From an uncultured Lachnospiraceae bacterium (GTDB lineage: Bacteria; Bacillota; Clostridia; Lachnospirales; Lachnospiraceae): a stretch of 64,000 nt of DNA. The notes beneath the pieces are model-generated. The model was not told the DNA's origin, made no database searches, and worked only from the letters and a program-made list of their open reading frames with translations. The position numbers and the translations under genes were made by a program. Shown piece by piece: positions 26,372 to 34,726 of the stretch (position 1 is the first letter of the stretch; every line of letters starts with the position of its first letter). The stretch is taken from assembly GCA_900549665.1 (NCBI GenBank), contig URPH01000012.1, forward strand, positions 5,727 through 69,726. The letters are read 5' to 3'.

Positions 26372-26671
26372 TCAAGCCGATTTTATCACATGCTTAGGAT
26401 CTTTTATAAAAAGAATTACCAGCCATATGATCAAACCAAGTGCTACAGCCGACAATCCCAATAATGCGTCATTTAACATTCCCTGCGTCAGCATATCAAA
26501 ATACGCTGCTCCGAATTCGGCATATTCGTAAAAAGCATCCACAAGCCACATCAGTGATGCTCCCCAGAAGATATAACATAATATACCGGTCTTTAATAAT
26601 CTGGCTTCAGAGCTCGTATACCACACGATCGTAGAAATAAGTGCTGCAAAAACAGCAATCAGTAAAGTCAT
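26372..26671 (-). CDS. Hypothetical membrane protein (pair member 2)
   Basis: 99 aa with about three hydrophobic helices (residues 2-18, 27-45, 66-90) and a basic C-terminus DPKHVIKSA. No named family recognised. ATG at 26671 is chosen because GGGGAG lies upstream; the start almost abuts the stop of the preceding membrane gene (TAG at 26673-26675). The two look like a dedicated pair. Confidence 0.7.
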   Translation of the reverse strand: MTLLIAVFAALISTIVWYTSSEARLLKTGILCYIFWGASLMWLVDAFYEYAEFGAAYFDMLTQGMLNDALLGLSAVALGLIIWLVILFIKDPKHVIKSA

Positions 26672-26672
26672 C

Positions 26673-27059
26673 CTATCTTCTCCCCTGCAGTTTTTTATCA
26701 GCAGCTCCGACCTTTGTCTCAATCAAGGTCAGCACTCCCCAGAAGGCTGTTACAACAACAGCCATCGTCACACCGACCGTGGACATCTCATGAAGCATCA
26801 CGGATAATGTCTCCGGGCTCTTTGCTGCTGTCAGGAACGGAAAGAACATGGTAACCTCACCATGCCACACGTGCTCAAATGCAAGCAGTGCCGAACCTCC
26901 CCATAAAAAATTGGAGAGCTTACGCACATGTGATGACCATGTTAGGTGCTCCCCTGTAGACAAATCCCGGATATCACACTTACTTTCTTTATTTTTTAAA
27001 ACACGGGCTGCAACGGTAGTCACTACTGCCTCTGCTGCCGGAACTATAAAACATGCCAT
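26673..27059 (-). CDS. Hypothetical membrane protein (pair member 1)
   Basis: 128 aa. Residues 1-20 are hydrophobic, residues 24-45 hydrophilic with a basic stretch, followed by helices around 50-65 and 95-117. Many conserved-looking polar residues lie near membranes (FEHVWHGE, MLHEMSTVG). No family name is recognised. It heads the operon leading to PilZ and the diguanylate cyclase, and GGAGG lies upstream. Confidence 0.7.
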   Translation of the reverse strand: MACFIVPAAEAVVTTVAARVLKNKESKCDIRDLSTGEHLTWSSHVRKLSNFLWGGSALLAFEHVWHGEVTMFFPFLTAAKSPETLSVMLHEMSTVGVTMAVVVTAFWGVLTLIETKVGAADKKLQGRR

Positions 27060-27131
27060 AACAGACCTCCTACTTTCATGCTTTTGCTTCAGATTAAATT
27101 CTTTTTTAATAATAGCATATCTGTCTTCAAC

Positions 27132-27153
27132 TTTCGACTGTTATTTCGACTGT
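27132..27153 (-). promoter_or_regulatory. Direct repeat of TTTCGACTGT upstream of the membrane-protein pair
   Basis: Two exact 10-bp copies (27132-27141 and 27144-27153) spaced 12 bp apart, about one helical turn, in the divergent intergenic region. On the minus strand they overlap a possible promoter (TCGAAA, 17 bp, TATTAT). A regulator site is plausible. Confidence 0.4.
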
Positions 27154-27167
27154 CATCAATAAATTTA

Positions 27168-27195
27168 TTTACAAAGAATAGAAGTATGATAAAAT
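27168..27195 (+). promoter_or_regulatory. Predicted promoter of the YczE-like gene
   Basis: TTTACA, 16 bp, TAAAAT. Downstream, at 27223-27238, a 6-bp stem GGAAGC-acaa-GCTTCC precedes TTATTTT in the leader and may act as a weak attenuator. Confidence 0.55.
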
Positions 27196-27266
27196 AAATT
27201 TAATATATGATACATCATAAAAAGGAAGCACAAGCTTCCTTATTTTGGTAACGTAACAGAAAGGTC

Positions 27267-27941
27267 ATGATTATGAAAATCAGAAGAATTGTAATGTCTC
27301 TATGCGGAGTTTTAATTTGTGCGGTCAGCGTCGGTATATTTAAGCTTGCGGCTCTTGGTGTGGATCCCTTCCAGTCACTGATGAGCGGACTGGATGAGCT
27401 TGTCCCGATCTCCTTTGGCACTCTCTATGTCATTGTCAATCTGATTTTATTGGCTTTTACTCTGCTGACAGACCGTCATAATATCGGTATCGCAACATTT
27501 ATCAACTTATTTTTGTTGGGCTATATTACTCAGTTTTCCTATGCATTATTGCAGAAACTCTTTCCCGATCCCGGTCTTCTTTTCCGCTTTATATGCCTGA
27601 TCATCGCCATTATCATCATCTGCTTTGGATCAGCACTCTATATGACCGCTGACCTTGGTGTTTCAACCTACGATTCTGTTGCCATTGTCCTGAGCAGTAA
27701 ATGGAAAATCGCCAAATTCCAGTTTTGCCGCATTGCCACAGACTGTATCTGTGTCGTAGCCGGAATCATCATCTATCTGGCGGGCGGCGGAAGCATTTCC
27801 TCTATACCCACGATCGTCGGCATCGGCACGATCATCACAGCCTTTTTTATGGGACCGCTGATCGAGTTTTTCAATGTAAAGGTTGCCCGGCCTTTGCTCG
27901 CTCACCCGGCATCCGGTGCTTCTGAAACAGACAGCCACTGA
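27267..27941 (+). CDS. YczE/YitT-like integral membrane protein
   Basis: 224 aa with about five or six membrane segments. LAALGVDPFQSL near the start and MTADLGVSTYDSVAIVLSS midway form an internal repeat with LGVxxxD(S) typical of the YczE/YyaS family, whose function is unknown (YczE is linked to lipopeptide production in Bacillus). AAAGG lies upstream; start may be the second ATG at 27273. It converges with the GGDEF gene, with only 7 bp between stops. Confidence 0.8.
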   Translation: MIMKIRRIVMSLCGVLICAVSVGIFKLAALGVDPFQSLMSGLDELVPISFGTLYVIVNLILLAFTLLTDRHNIGIATFINLFLLGYITQFSYALLQKLFPDPGLLFRFICLIIAIIIICFGSALYMTADLGVSTYDSVAIVLSSKWKIAKFQFCRIATDCICVVAGIIIYLAGGGSISSIPTIVGIGTIITAFFMGPLIEFFNVKVARPLLAHPASGASETDSH

Positions 27942-27948
27942 CTCCGGA

Positions 27949-28998
27949 TCAATATACGATCCGGTCTCTGCCGTCTTCTTTTCCACGGTACAGCTTCTGG
28001 TCTGCATTGGTAAGCATTCCCTCATAGCTGCCCGAATAATCATATTCCGCAAGTCCAAAGGTCATGGTCACACGGATCTCTTCTTCTCCTTTTGTCACAA
28101 CGACATTTTTGATCTTGCGTCTGATCTCGCAAAGCCTGATAAATGCAGCATCCCCATTGGTATCCGGGAATAAAAGCAGAAATTCCTCTCCACCCCAGCG
28201 GGCTGCCATATATTTGTCTCCCATTTCTTCACGGAACACCCTGCTGATGGCTTTGAGCACCTTGTCACCGATATCATGTCCATAGGTATCATTGACCCTT
28301 TTAAAGAAGTCAATATCACAGATACACAGACAGAACCCCTTGTCGCCGCAGTTTTTGCAACAGTCCTCGATGTATTCCATTGCCTTACGGCGGTTGCAGA
28401 GAGATGTCAGCTTATCGGTATTGGCCAGTTTGATCAATTCCTCATTGTAGGCAACAAGCTTGCTCTCCAGCTCCTGACTGTCTTTACCGTATATATATGC
28501 TATAACAGATATGCACCAGAATATGACAACCGTATTGAGCACCTGCAGGGAATTGTTTTCACCATGTGTAATTTTCACCAGAGAGCTGCTGTTGAGAAAA
28601 ATATAGTACAGCACAATTCGCAGCACACACAGACCGCCGGCATAGGCCGCCTTAAAACGAAGCTGATTGTACCGGACAAAAAAGACAAGCACCAGCAAGA
28701 CCATCAGAAAATGCTGCACGCCGACATTCCAGCCAAACAGATAAATAAAGCTGATAACCCACAAAACCACAGCAACACTCAGCCCTGCAAATATCTGCAG
28801 CGTGTGGAATCTGTATGTAGATGCAAAAATCCCTCCAAATGCCAGAAGTGCAATCAGATAAATCAGAAGTCCGCCCTTGGCAGGCATCAAATTGATCATC
28901 AGCATCAGTATCAACAGGTACAGAATAAAGGATACGGTCAGAATCCGGATTACGACCGCAGTCTTTTTGGATTCATTTTCCGATTGTGTATCCTTCAT
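27949..28998 (-). CDS. Diguanylate cyclase with multi-helix membrane domain
   Basis: 349 aa. Six hydrophobic helices occupy about residues 15-165, then a short coiled linker and a GGDEF domain (DKLTSLCNRRKA, DIDFFKRVNDTYGH, RWGGEEFLLLFPD). The catalytic loop is intact and the RxxD inhibitory site is absent. It synthesises c-di-GMP at the membrane; the signal sensed by the helices is unknown. ATG at 28998 is chosen for AAGGA 7 nt upstream over the longer start at 29040. Confidence 0.9.
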   Translation of the reverse strand: MKDTQSENESKKTAVVIRILTVSFILYLLILMLMINLMPAKGGLLIYLIALLAFGGIFASTYRFHTLQIFAGLSVAVVLWVISFIYLFGWNVGVQHFLMVLLVLVFFVRYNQLRFKAAYAGGLCVLRIVLYYIFLNSSSLVKITHGENNSLQVLNTVVIFWCISVIAYIYGKDSQELESKLVAYNEELIKLANTDKLTSLCNRRKAMEYIEDCCKNCGDKGFCLCICDIDFFKRVNDTYGHDIGDKVLKAISRVFREEMGDKYMAARWGGEEFLLLFPDTNGDAAFIRLCEIRRKIKNVVVTKGEEEIRVTMTFGLAEYDYSGSYEGMLTNADQKLYRGKEDGRDRIVY

Positions 28999-29094
28999 GA
29001 TAAAATCCTTAAAACGTAAACATAATTCCCAAATGTACAATTTTCCAACCCCTTATACAACATGCGCTTTTTCACATATAAATCATATAAAATA

Positions 29095-30267
29095 TTATAC
29101 TTCCACATCCCGTGAATAGTCTACATTTTTTATGCCAAATCCAAATATTTTATAAAAATCTTCCCAATAGCCGTCAAGATCGCACAGCTCCTTTACATTT
29201 TCTGTTGTTACAGCATCCCAGATCTGCATAACCTTTTTTTGGACCTCTGTTTTGAGCTCCCAGTCATCCATACGGATACGACCCTGTGTATCGGTATCGA
29301 TCTTTTGCGCACTCAGTCTGTCTGTAAACAGCCTTGTCATCTGCATGACGCAGTCTTCGTGCAGGCCCATTTCCTTCATAACCTTGTACAATGCGGATAA
29401 ATACAAGGGCACTCCGGGGATTGCTGCACTCGACTGTGTTACAACCGCCTTATTGACGCAGACATAAGCTTCAAGATCTGCATACTCATCATTGATCTTA
29501 TCCGCAGTTTCCTGCAGGTGCTTTTTGGCGCAGCCGATCGTCCCGCTCTGATAGATCGGATAGGTCAGCTTTGGTCCGAGGTAAGAATATGCGATCGTCC
29601 TTGCCTGCGGTGAAAGGGCATCTGCCTGCTCTAACAGATCTATCCACTCCATCCAGTCCTCACCGCCCATGACGCTTATGGTATCCTCTATTTCCTGATC
29701 GGTTGCAGGCTCCAGGCATACTGTCTCAATCTCATTGTGTGCAAGGTTCAATGACTTTGTCCAAAAAGGGGTTCCGACTGTTTTTAATACGGATTTTTTG
29801 ACCGTGCCGTCTTCCATTGTACGCCTCGGTGAGGCCAGAGAATATATGACCAGATCTATCTTTTTTAGGTCCTGTCTGATTTTTTCGATTGTCTGTTCTT
29901 TGATTTCTTTAGAAAACGCATCTCCGTTGATCGTTTGAGCATACAGTCCTTCCCGGCAGGCCTCCTGCTCAAATGCTTTTGTATTGTAAAAACCGGCTGT
30001 AGCCGTCCTCTTTCCGGCCGCCTCTCTTTCATACATCACTCCCAGCGTATTGCATCCGGCTGTAAATGCCGCAGCAATCCGACTGGCTAATCCATATCCG
30101 GCGGAGCACCCGATCACCAGCACATTTTTTACCGGCCACTCTGCTTTTTTATGATAATCCTCTGCCTTTCCTTTCGCACAGGCAATCTGGCTTAAGATAT
30201 TTTCACGACATCCGAGAGGATGTGCTGTCGTACATATAAATCCCTTCGCTCTGGGTGTTACAATCAT
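29095..30267 (-). CDS. fabV: Trans-2-enoyl-ACP/CoA reductase FabV/Ter
   Basis: 390 aa, normal for the family. N-terminal MIVTPRAKGFICTTAHPLGC, the NADH-binding GCSAGYGLASRIAAAF and the catalytic Tyr-x8-Lys in IYQSGTIGCAKK are present. It reduces enoyl thioesters, either in fatty acid synthesis or in butyrate-type fermentation (Ter). AGGAG lies upstream; it is separated from the transketolase genes by a terminator, so it is likely its own unit. Confidence 0.94.
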   Translation of the reverse strand: MIVTPRAKGFICTTAHPLGCRENILSQIACAKGKAEDYHKKAEWPVKNVLVIGCSAGYGLASRIAAAFTAGCNTLGVMYEREAAGKRTATAGFYNTKAFEQEACREGLYAQTINGDAFSKEIKEQTIEKIRQDLKKIDLVIYSLASPRRTMEDGTVKKSVLKTVGTPFWTKSLNLAHNEIETVCLEPATDQEIEDTISVMGGEDWMEWIDLLEQADALSPQARTIAYSYLGPKLTYPIYQSGTIGCAKKHLQETADKINDEYADLEAYVCVNKAVVTQSSAAIPGVPLYLSALYKVMKEMGLHEDCVMQMTRLFTDRLSAQKIDTDTQGRIRMDDWELKTEVQKKVMQIWDAVTTENVKELCDLDGYWEDFYKIFGFGIKNVDYSRDVEV

Positions 30268-30290
30268 CCTGATAATCTCCTTTATAAAAA

Positions 30291-30327
30291 CAGACTGTTA
30301 CAAAACATATCGTCCTGTAACAGTCTG
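30291..30327 (-). terminator. Terminator of the transketolase gene pair
   Basis: Perfect 12-bp inverted repeat CAGACTGTTACA/TGTAACAGTCTG with a 13-nt loop; the minus strand continues with five T residues. Confidence 0.88.
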
Positions 30328-30351
30328 ATTATAGCATATTATATGTCTGCC

Positions 30352-31290
30352 TTATAAGGTTTCTTTGATTTTAGCATAAATACCTTTGGCATCCAGTCCG
30401 AATTTTTCAACTAAAGCAGCTGCCGGTCCGGATTCACCAAAACGATCATAAACACCGATCCTGGTAACCTTGGTAGGAGCTTTTTCGGAAAGAGTATCAC
30501 AAACAGCACTTCCCAGTCCGCCGATCACGGAATGTTCTTCTACGGTATATACTCTTCCTGTTTTCTTAGCGGAAGCAATTACCAGTTCTTCATCTAAAGG
30601 CTTGATGGTATGAATGTTGATCACTTCTGCATGGATACCTTCGTCTTCCAGCATCTTGGCAGCACCAAGAGCGCCTTCTACGCAGATACCGGTTGCAATG
30701 ATCGTCACGTCGCTTCCTTCTTTTAAGACAACGCCTTTGCCGATTTCAAATTTGTAATCGGGTGTGTCGTTGATAACCGGAACGGCGGCACGGCCAAATC
30801 TCAGATATACCGGTCCATCATGCTCCAATGCGGCACGTACGGCAGCCTTTGCTTCGATATCATCGGAAGGAACGATAACAGTCATACCCGGAATGGTACG
30901 CATCAGGGCGATATCTTCGTTGCACTGATGTGTGGCACCGTCTTCTCCAACGGTGATACCGGCATGTGTGGCACCGATCTTAACATTTAAATGAGGGTAG
31001 CCGACAGAGTTTCTTACCTGTTCAAAGTTTCTTCCTGCCGCAAACATGGCAAAAGAAGAAATAAACGGAATTTTGCCACAGGTAGCAAGTCCGGCAGCAA
31101 TACCTGTCATATTACATTCTGCAATACCACAGTCAATGTGGCGTTCCGGATATGCCTTTTTAAAAGTAGCGGTCTTGGTAGCACCTGCTAAGTCTGCATC
31201 AAGGACAACCAGTTCAGGGAAGTCTTCTGCACATTCAACCAAGGCATTTCCGTAACTTTCTCTTGTTGCGATTTTCTTTACGTCTGCCAT
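30352..31290 (-). CDS. Transketolase, C-terminal subunit
   Basis: 312 aa. It holds the pyrimidine-binding and C-terminal domains: FPELVVLDADLAGATKT, CGIAECNMTGIAAGLA with the catalytic Glu, and GEDGATHQCNEDIALMR. With the N-terminal subunit it transfers two-carbon units between sugar phosphates using thiamine diphosphate. Its ATG overlaps the stop of the N-terminal subunit gene (TAATG), supporting equal production. Confidence 0.95.
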   Translation of the reverse strand: MADVKKIATRESYGNALVECAEDFPELVVLDADLAGATKTATFKKAYPERHIDCGIAECNMTGIAAGLATCGKIPFISSFAMFAAGRNFEQVRNSVGYPHLNVKIGATHAGITVGEDGATHQCNEDIALMRTIPGMTVIVPSDDIEAKAAVRAALEHDGPVYLRFGRAAVPVINDTPDYKFEIGKGVVLKEGSDVTIIATGICVEGALGAAKMLEDEGIHAEVINIHTIKPLDEELVIASAKKTGRVYTVEEHSVIGGLGSAVCDTLSEKAPTKVTRIGVYDRFGESGPAAALVEKFGLDAKGIYAKIKETL

Positions 31291-32135
31291 TATACTTCAC
31301 CTGCTTTCTCTAAATCTGCGGCAATCTTGTCCAGATCAGCCATTGCGATTGCATATTCTTCATCATTGGGAGCTTTTCCATGCCATCCTGCATTGTTTTC
31401 CATGAAGGAAACGCCTTTTCCTTTGATGGTGTGCATGATGATCGCGGTGGGCTTGCCCTTTGTCTCTCTCGCTTTTTCCATTGCAGCACGAATCTCATCA
31501 AAATTGTGTCCGTCTACATTGATCGCCTGGAAATTGAAGGCTTCAAATTTGGCATCGATCGGATATACAGAACATACATCTTCGACTTTACCATCGATCT
31601 GCAGGCCGTTGTTGTCAACGATAACTACGAGGTTGTCCAGATGATGGGCACCGGCAAACATAGATGCCTCCCATACCTGACCTTCCTGGATCTCACCGTC
31701 TCCTAACAGTGTGTATACACGGAAATCCTTGTTATCAAGCTTGGCAGCCAGTGCCATACCAACCGCTGCGGAAATTCCCTGTCCCAGAGAGCCTGAGCTC
31801 ATATCCACACCGGGAGTTTCCTGCATACAGGGATGTCCCTGCAGGTAAGAGCCAAGCTTACGCAGTGTCTTTAAATCTTCAACCGGAAAATATCCTCTGT
31901 TGGCCAGTGCGGAATAAAGACCGGGAGCGGTATGACCCTTTGATAATACAAAGCGGTCTCTCTTATCCCACTTGGGATTTTGAGGATCGATATTCATCTC
32001 TTCAAAATAAAGATACGTAAACATATCTGCTGCAGAAAGTGATCCGCCGGGATGTCCGGCTTTTGCACTGTGTACTGAAGTCACGATACCTTTACGAACT
32101 TCATTTGCCATTTTCTGAAGTTCTAAATTTGTCAT
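31290..32135 (-). CDS. Transketolase, N-terminal subunit
   Basis: 281 aa. The thiamine diphosphate motif is LGDGEIQEGQVWEASMFA to VIVDNNG, with HPGGSLSAAD and KGHTAPGLY upstream. Split transketolases are common in Clostridia. ATG at 32135 is used because AGGAG lies 5 nt upstream. Upstream of the gene, across a long palindrome, lies the isomerase/xylulokinase cluster, which would supply xylulose 5-phosphate. Confidence 0.95.
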   Translation of the reverse strand: MTNLELQKMANEVRKGIVTSVHSAKAGHPGGSLSAADMFTYLYFEEMNIDPQNPKWDKRDRFVLSKGHTAPGLYSALANRGYFPVEDLKTLRKLGSYLQGHPCMQETPGVDMSSGSLGQGISAAVGMALAAKLDNKDFRVYTLLGDGEIQEGQVWEASMFAGAHHLDNLVVIVDNNGLQIDGKVEDVCSVYPIDAKFEAFNFQAINVDGHNFDEIRAAMEKARETKGKPTAIIMHTIKGKGVSFMENNAGWHGKAPNDEEYAIAMADLDKIAADLEKAGEV

Positions 32136-32152
32136 GGTTTCTCCTTTTTTGT

Positions 32153-32337
32153 GGAGCAACTGAGTTAATTGCCCTTACGATTTCATAATATCTTCTGCGA
32201 CCCGCTCTCGCTTCATTATACATGTAGCAGTACTAATGATTTTTCATCGCGATGCTCGAAAAATCAAAGTGCTGACATGTATAAAAAGTCGCTGCCAGAT
32301 ATTATGAAATCTCCAGAGCGATTAACTCAGTTGCTCC
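32153..32337. repeat. 185-bp imperfect palindrome (MITE-like long hairpin)
   Basis: Outer arms GGAGCAACTGAGTTAAT and ATTAACTCAGTTGCTCC (32153-32169 and 32321-32337) are 17-bp perfect inverted repeats. Inside are GATTTCATAATAT/ATATTATGAAATC, TATACATGT/ACATGTATA and GATTTTTC/GAAAAATC around a 12-nt loop (32246-32257). It has no ORF. It lies directly before the transketolase ribosome binding site, so any minus-strand transcript from the isomerase gene would contain the whole hairpin. Confidence 0.8.
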
Positions 32338-32367
32338 GGAATAATAATTTGATTTTTAACGTGCAAA

Positions 32368-32404
32368 GAAGATTCCGACCGGCAGGCCGGTCGAAACCAT
32401 CTTC
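32368..32404 (-). terminator. Hairpin downstream of the isomerase gene
   Basis: GAAGAT...ATCTTC outside and CGACCGG-cagg-CCGGTCG inside. The following T-run on the minus strand is short (CTTTG), so termination may be partial. Confidence 0.5.
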
Positions 32405-32447
32405 GTGTATATTTTATAGGAAATCCGATTATGATACAATCCTTAAA

Positions 32448-33932
32448 TTATGCAAAAGGATTTTCTGTCGGATAACGAACGCCCGCAGGCTGGTTGTATC
32501 CGATTTCATCTACAGCTACACCGATGTATTTGAATACTTCGTATAAAGCTTTTCCATGATGTCCGAAAGCAACTGCTCCGTGATGAGGGTAGTTTTTCTC
32601 GATCAGTACATGTCTGTAGAAACGTCCCATTTCAGGAATTGCAAATACGCCGATCGCACCGAAGGATCTTGTAGCTACCGGTAATACTTCACCGTTGGCA
32701 ATGTATGCACGCAGGATATTGTCTGAGGTAGACTGTAAACGGAAGAATGTGATATCTCCGGGAACAATGTCTCCTTCCAGAGTACCCTGTGTAACTTCTT
32801 CGGGAAGGCTTCTTGCCATGATCATCTGATACTGCATAGCGCATGATCTCAATTTCTTGCTGCTTGTATTTCCGCAGTGGAAGCCCATGAATGTATCTTT
32901 GTGTGTATAGTTGAATTTGCCTTCGATGGATTCTTTGTACATATCAGCCGGAACAGAGTTGTTGATATCAAGCAGTGTAACGATATCTTCTGATACACAG
33001 TAACCGATAAACTCTGATAAGCATCCGTAGATATCTACTTCACAGGATACCGGAATGCCCATTCCTGTCAGACGGCTGTTTACATAGCAGGGAACAAATC
33101 CGAACTGTGTCTGGAATGCAGGCCAGCATTTACCGGCGATAGCAACATATTTGCGATATCCTCTGTGCTCCTCTACCCAGTCTAACAGTGTCAGTTCGTA
33201 CTGAGCTAATTTAGGTAAAATAGTGGGCTTGTTGTTGCCTGCGCCAAGCTCTTCTTCCATTTCTTTTACTTTTGCAGGGATACGGGGATCATCTGCATGC
33301 TTGTTGAAGGCTTCAAATAAGTCAAGCTCTGAGTTTTCTTCGATCTCAACACCAAGGTTGTAAAGCTGTTTGATCGGAGCGTTACATGCTAAGAAGTTTA
33401 ACGGTCTCGGTCCAAAGCTGATGATCTTTAAGTTTGCAAGTCCGTCAACGGCACGTGCAATCGGAACAAATTCGTGGATCATATCTGCACATTCTTCTGC
33501 AGTTCCTACCGGATATTCCGGAATATACGCATGAATGTTGCGCAGTTTTAAGTTGTAGCTTGCATTTAACATACCACAGTATGCATCGCCACGTCCCTGT
33601 ACCAGGTCACTTTGCGATTCCTCTGCTGCTGCTACAAACATCTTCGGTCCATCGAAATGCTTTGCAAGCAACGTCTCTGAAATTTCAGGACCAAAGTTTC
33701 CAAGATATACGCAAAGAGCGTTACATCCGGCTTTTTTGATGTCTTCGAGTGCCTGTACCATGTGGATTTCACTTTCTACGATACAGATCGGGCATTCATA
33801 GATCTCAGCCGCATCATATTTTGCTTTATAAGCCTCTACCAGGGCTTTTCTTCTGTTTACGGAAAGTGATTCCGGGAAACAGTCACGGCTTACAGCTACA
33901 ATACCAATTTTTACTTCAGGTGCATTAAACAT
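32448..33932 (-). CDS. L-fucose/L-arabinose isomerase family protein
   Basis: 494 aa. The fold family is indicated by KIGIVAVSRDCFPESL at the start, CVYLGNFGPE, the CWPAFQTQFGFVPC segment with metal-site-type residues, and HHGAVAFGHHGKAL near the end. Members interconvert aldoses and ketoses with Mn2+; typical substrates are L-fucose, D-arabinose or L-arabinose. The neighbours (DUF4867 protein, xylulokinase, transketolase) point to a pentose rather than fucose. ATG at 33932 has GGAGG 8 nt upstream; a longer start at 33956 covers that site. Confidence 0.88.
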   Translation of the reverse strand: MFNAPEVKIGIVAVSRDCFPESLSVNRRKALVEAYKAKYDAAEIYECPICIVESEIHMVQALEDIKKAGCNALCVYLGNFGPEISETLLAKHFDGPKMFVAAAEESQSDLVQGRGDAYCGMLNASYNLKLRNIHAYIPEYPVGTAEECADMIHEFVPIARAVDGLANLKIISFGPRPLNFLACNAPIKQLYNLGVEIEENSELDLFEAFNKHADDPRIPAKVKEMEEELGAGNNKPTILPKLAQYELTLLDWVEEHRGYRKYVAIAGKCWPAFQTQFGFVPCYVNSRLTGMGIPVSCEVDIYGCLSEFIGYCVSEDIVTLLDINNSVPADMYKESIEGKFNYTHKDTFMGFHCGNTSSKKLRSCAMQYQMIMARSLPEEVTQGTLEGDIVPGDITFFRLQSTSDNILRAYIANGEVLPVATRSFGAIGVFAIPEMGRFYRHVLIEKNYPHHGAVAFGHHGKALYEVFKYIGVAVDEIGYNQPAGVRYPTENPFA

Positions 33933-33971
33933 TTTATTATCCTCCTTGTTTGCCATCCGGCATTTTATTAT

Positions 33972-34595
33972 TTATTCATTAACATTTAAATTTTTCCCGA
34001 TCAGACCGATGTGCGCGCCGACATCCAGACCGCCTTCTGCGTGACCGATCAGCCATTTGTTTTTGGCTGTGATCAGCTTGTCTTCCCAGCCTTCATGCTT
34101 ATCGGAAAGCGGATAGTTGGTTCCCTTTGGTAATACAATACCAACCTTGAAACCGGCTCCTTTAACACCGCAGGGTGCATAATGCAGTGTCGTCGCATAT
34201 ACTTCCACAGCTGTTCCGGCAGGTACCAAGAAGGCCTCCATCAGAGATGTATCATATGTGAAATCATCCGTGATATCCTGCTGTGATCCCAAGATCAGGA
34301 TCGCATCTGTTGCTGCCACATTGATCTCGGAGCTTCTGTGATATTCCACTGCATTGAGAAGCTCATTGTGTCCATTGCAGTAACCAATTTCAATTTCCAG
34401 CTCGCCGTATGTCTTTGTCGATAATTCCTGATATACCGGAAGTTCTTCAAGCACTGCAACGCTCGGCTCATAAGCCACGCCGTCCGGCAAGGGTGTTTTT
34501 TCATTGATCACTTCTACAAGCTGTGAAAAGTCAATGTTTTGTACAATCCGTCCGTACTTTTTAAACTTTTCATCTGTTACGTCATAAATTGTCAT
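33972..34595 (-). CDS. DUF4867 family protein
   Basis: 207 aa soluble protein. The central part contains EIEIGYCNGHNELLNAVEYH and, later, PAGTAVEVYATTLHYAPCG, a pattern of His/Glu residues on beta strands that suggests a cupin-like metal site. The family is known from sugar catabolic clusters of Clostridia but lacks a proven activity. By position it may be an isomerase, epimerase or mutarotase acting between the isomerase and xylulokinase; this is an inference. ATG at 34595 has AAGGGG 7 nt upstream. Confidence 0.75.
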   Translation of the reverse strand: MTIYDVTDEKFKKYGRIVQNIDFSQLVEVINEKTPLPDGVAYEPSVAVLEELPVYQELSTKTYGELEIEIGYCNGHNELLNAVEYHRSSEINVAATDAILILGSQQDITDDFTYDTSLMEAFLVPAGTAVEVYATTLHYAPCGVKGAGFKVGIVLPKGTNYPLSDKHEGWEDKLITAKNKWLIGHAEGGLDVGAHIGLIGKNLNVNE

Positions 34596-34726
34596 GTCAT
34601 AACCCCTTTCTAATCTATAATGTTCATTTTGTTGTACGATACGGTGCATCACCGGCATTTGGAAACCGTCATGCGCCGCATAGTAAGTTTCTATAAAATA
34701 GTGATTTTACTTTTAAATGGCTTTAT

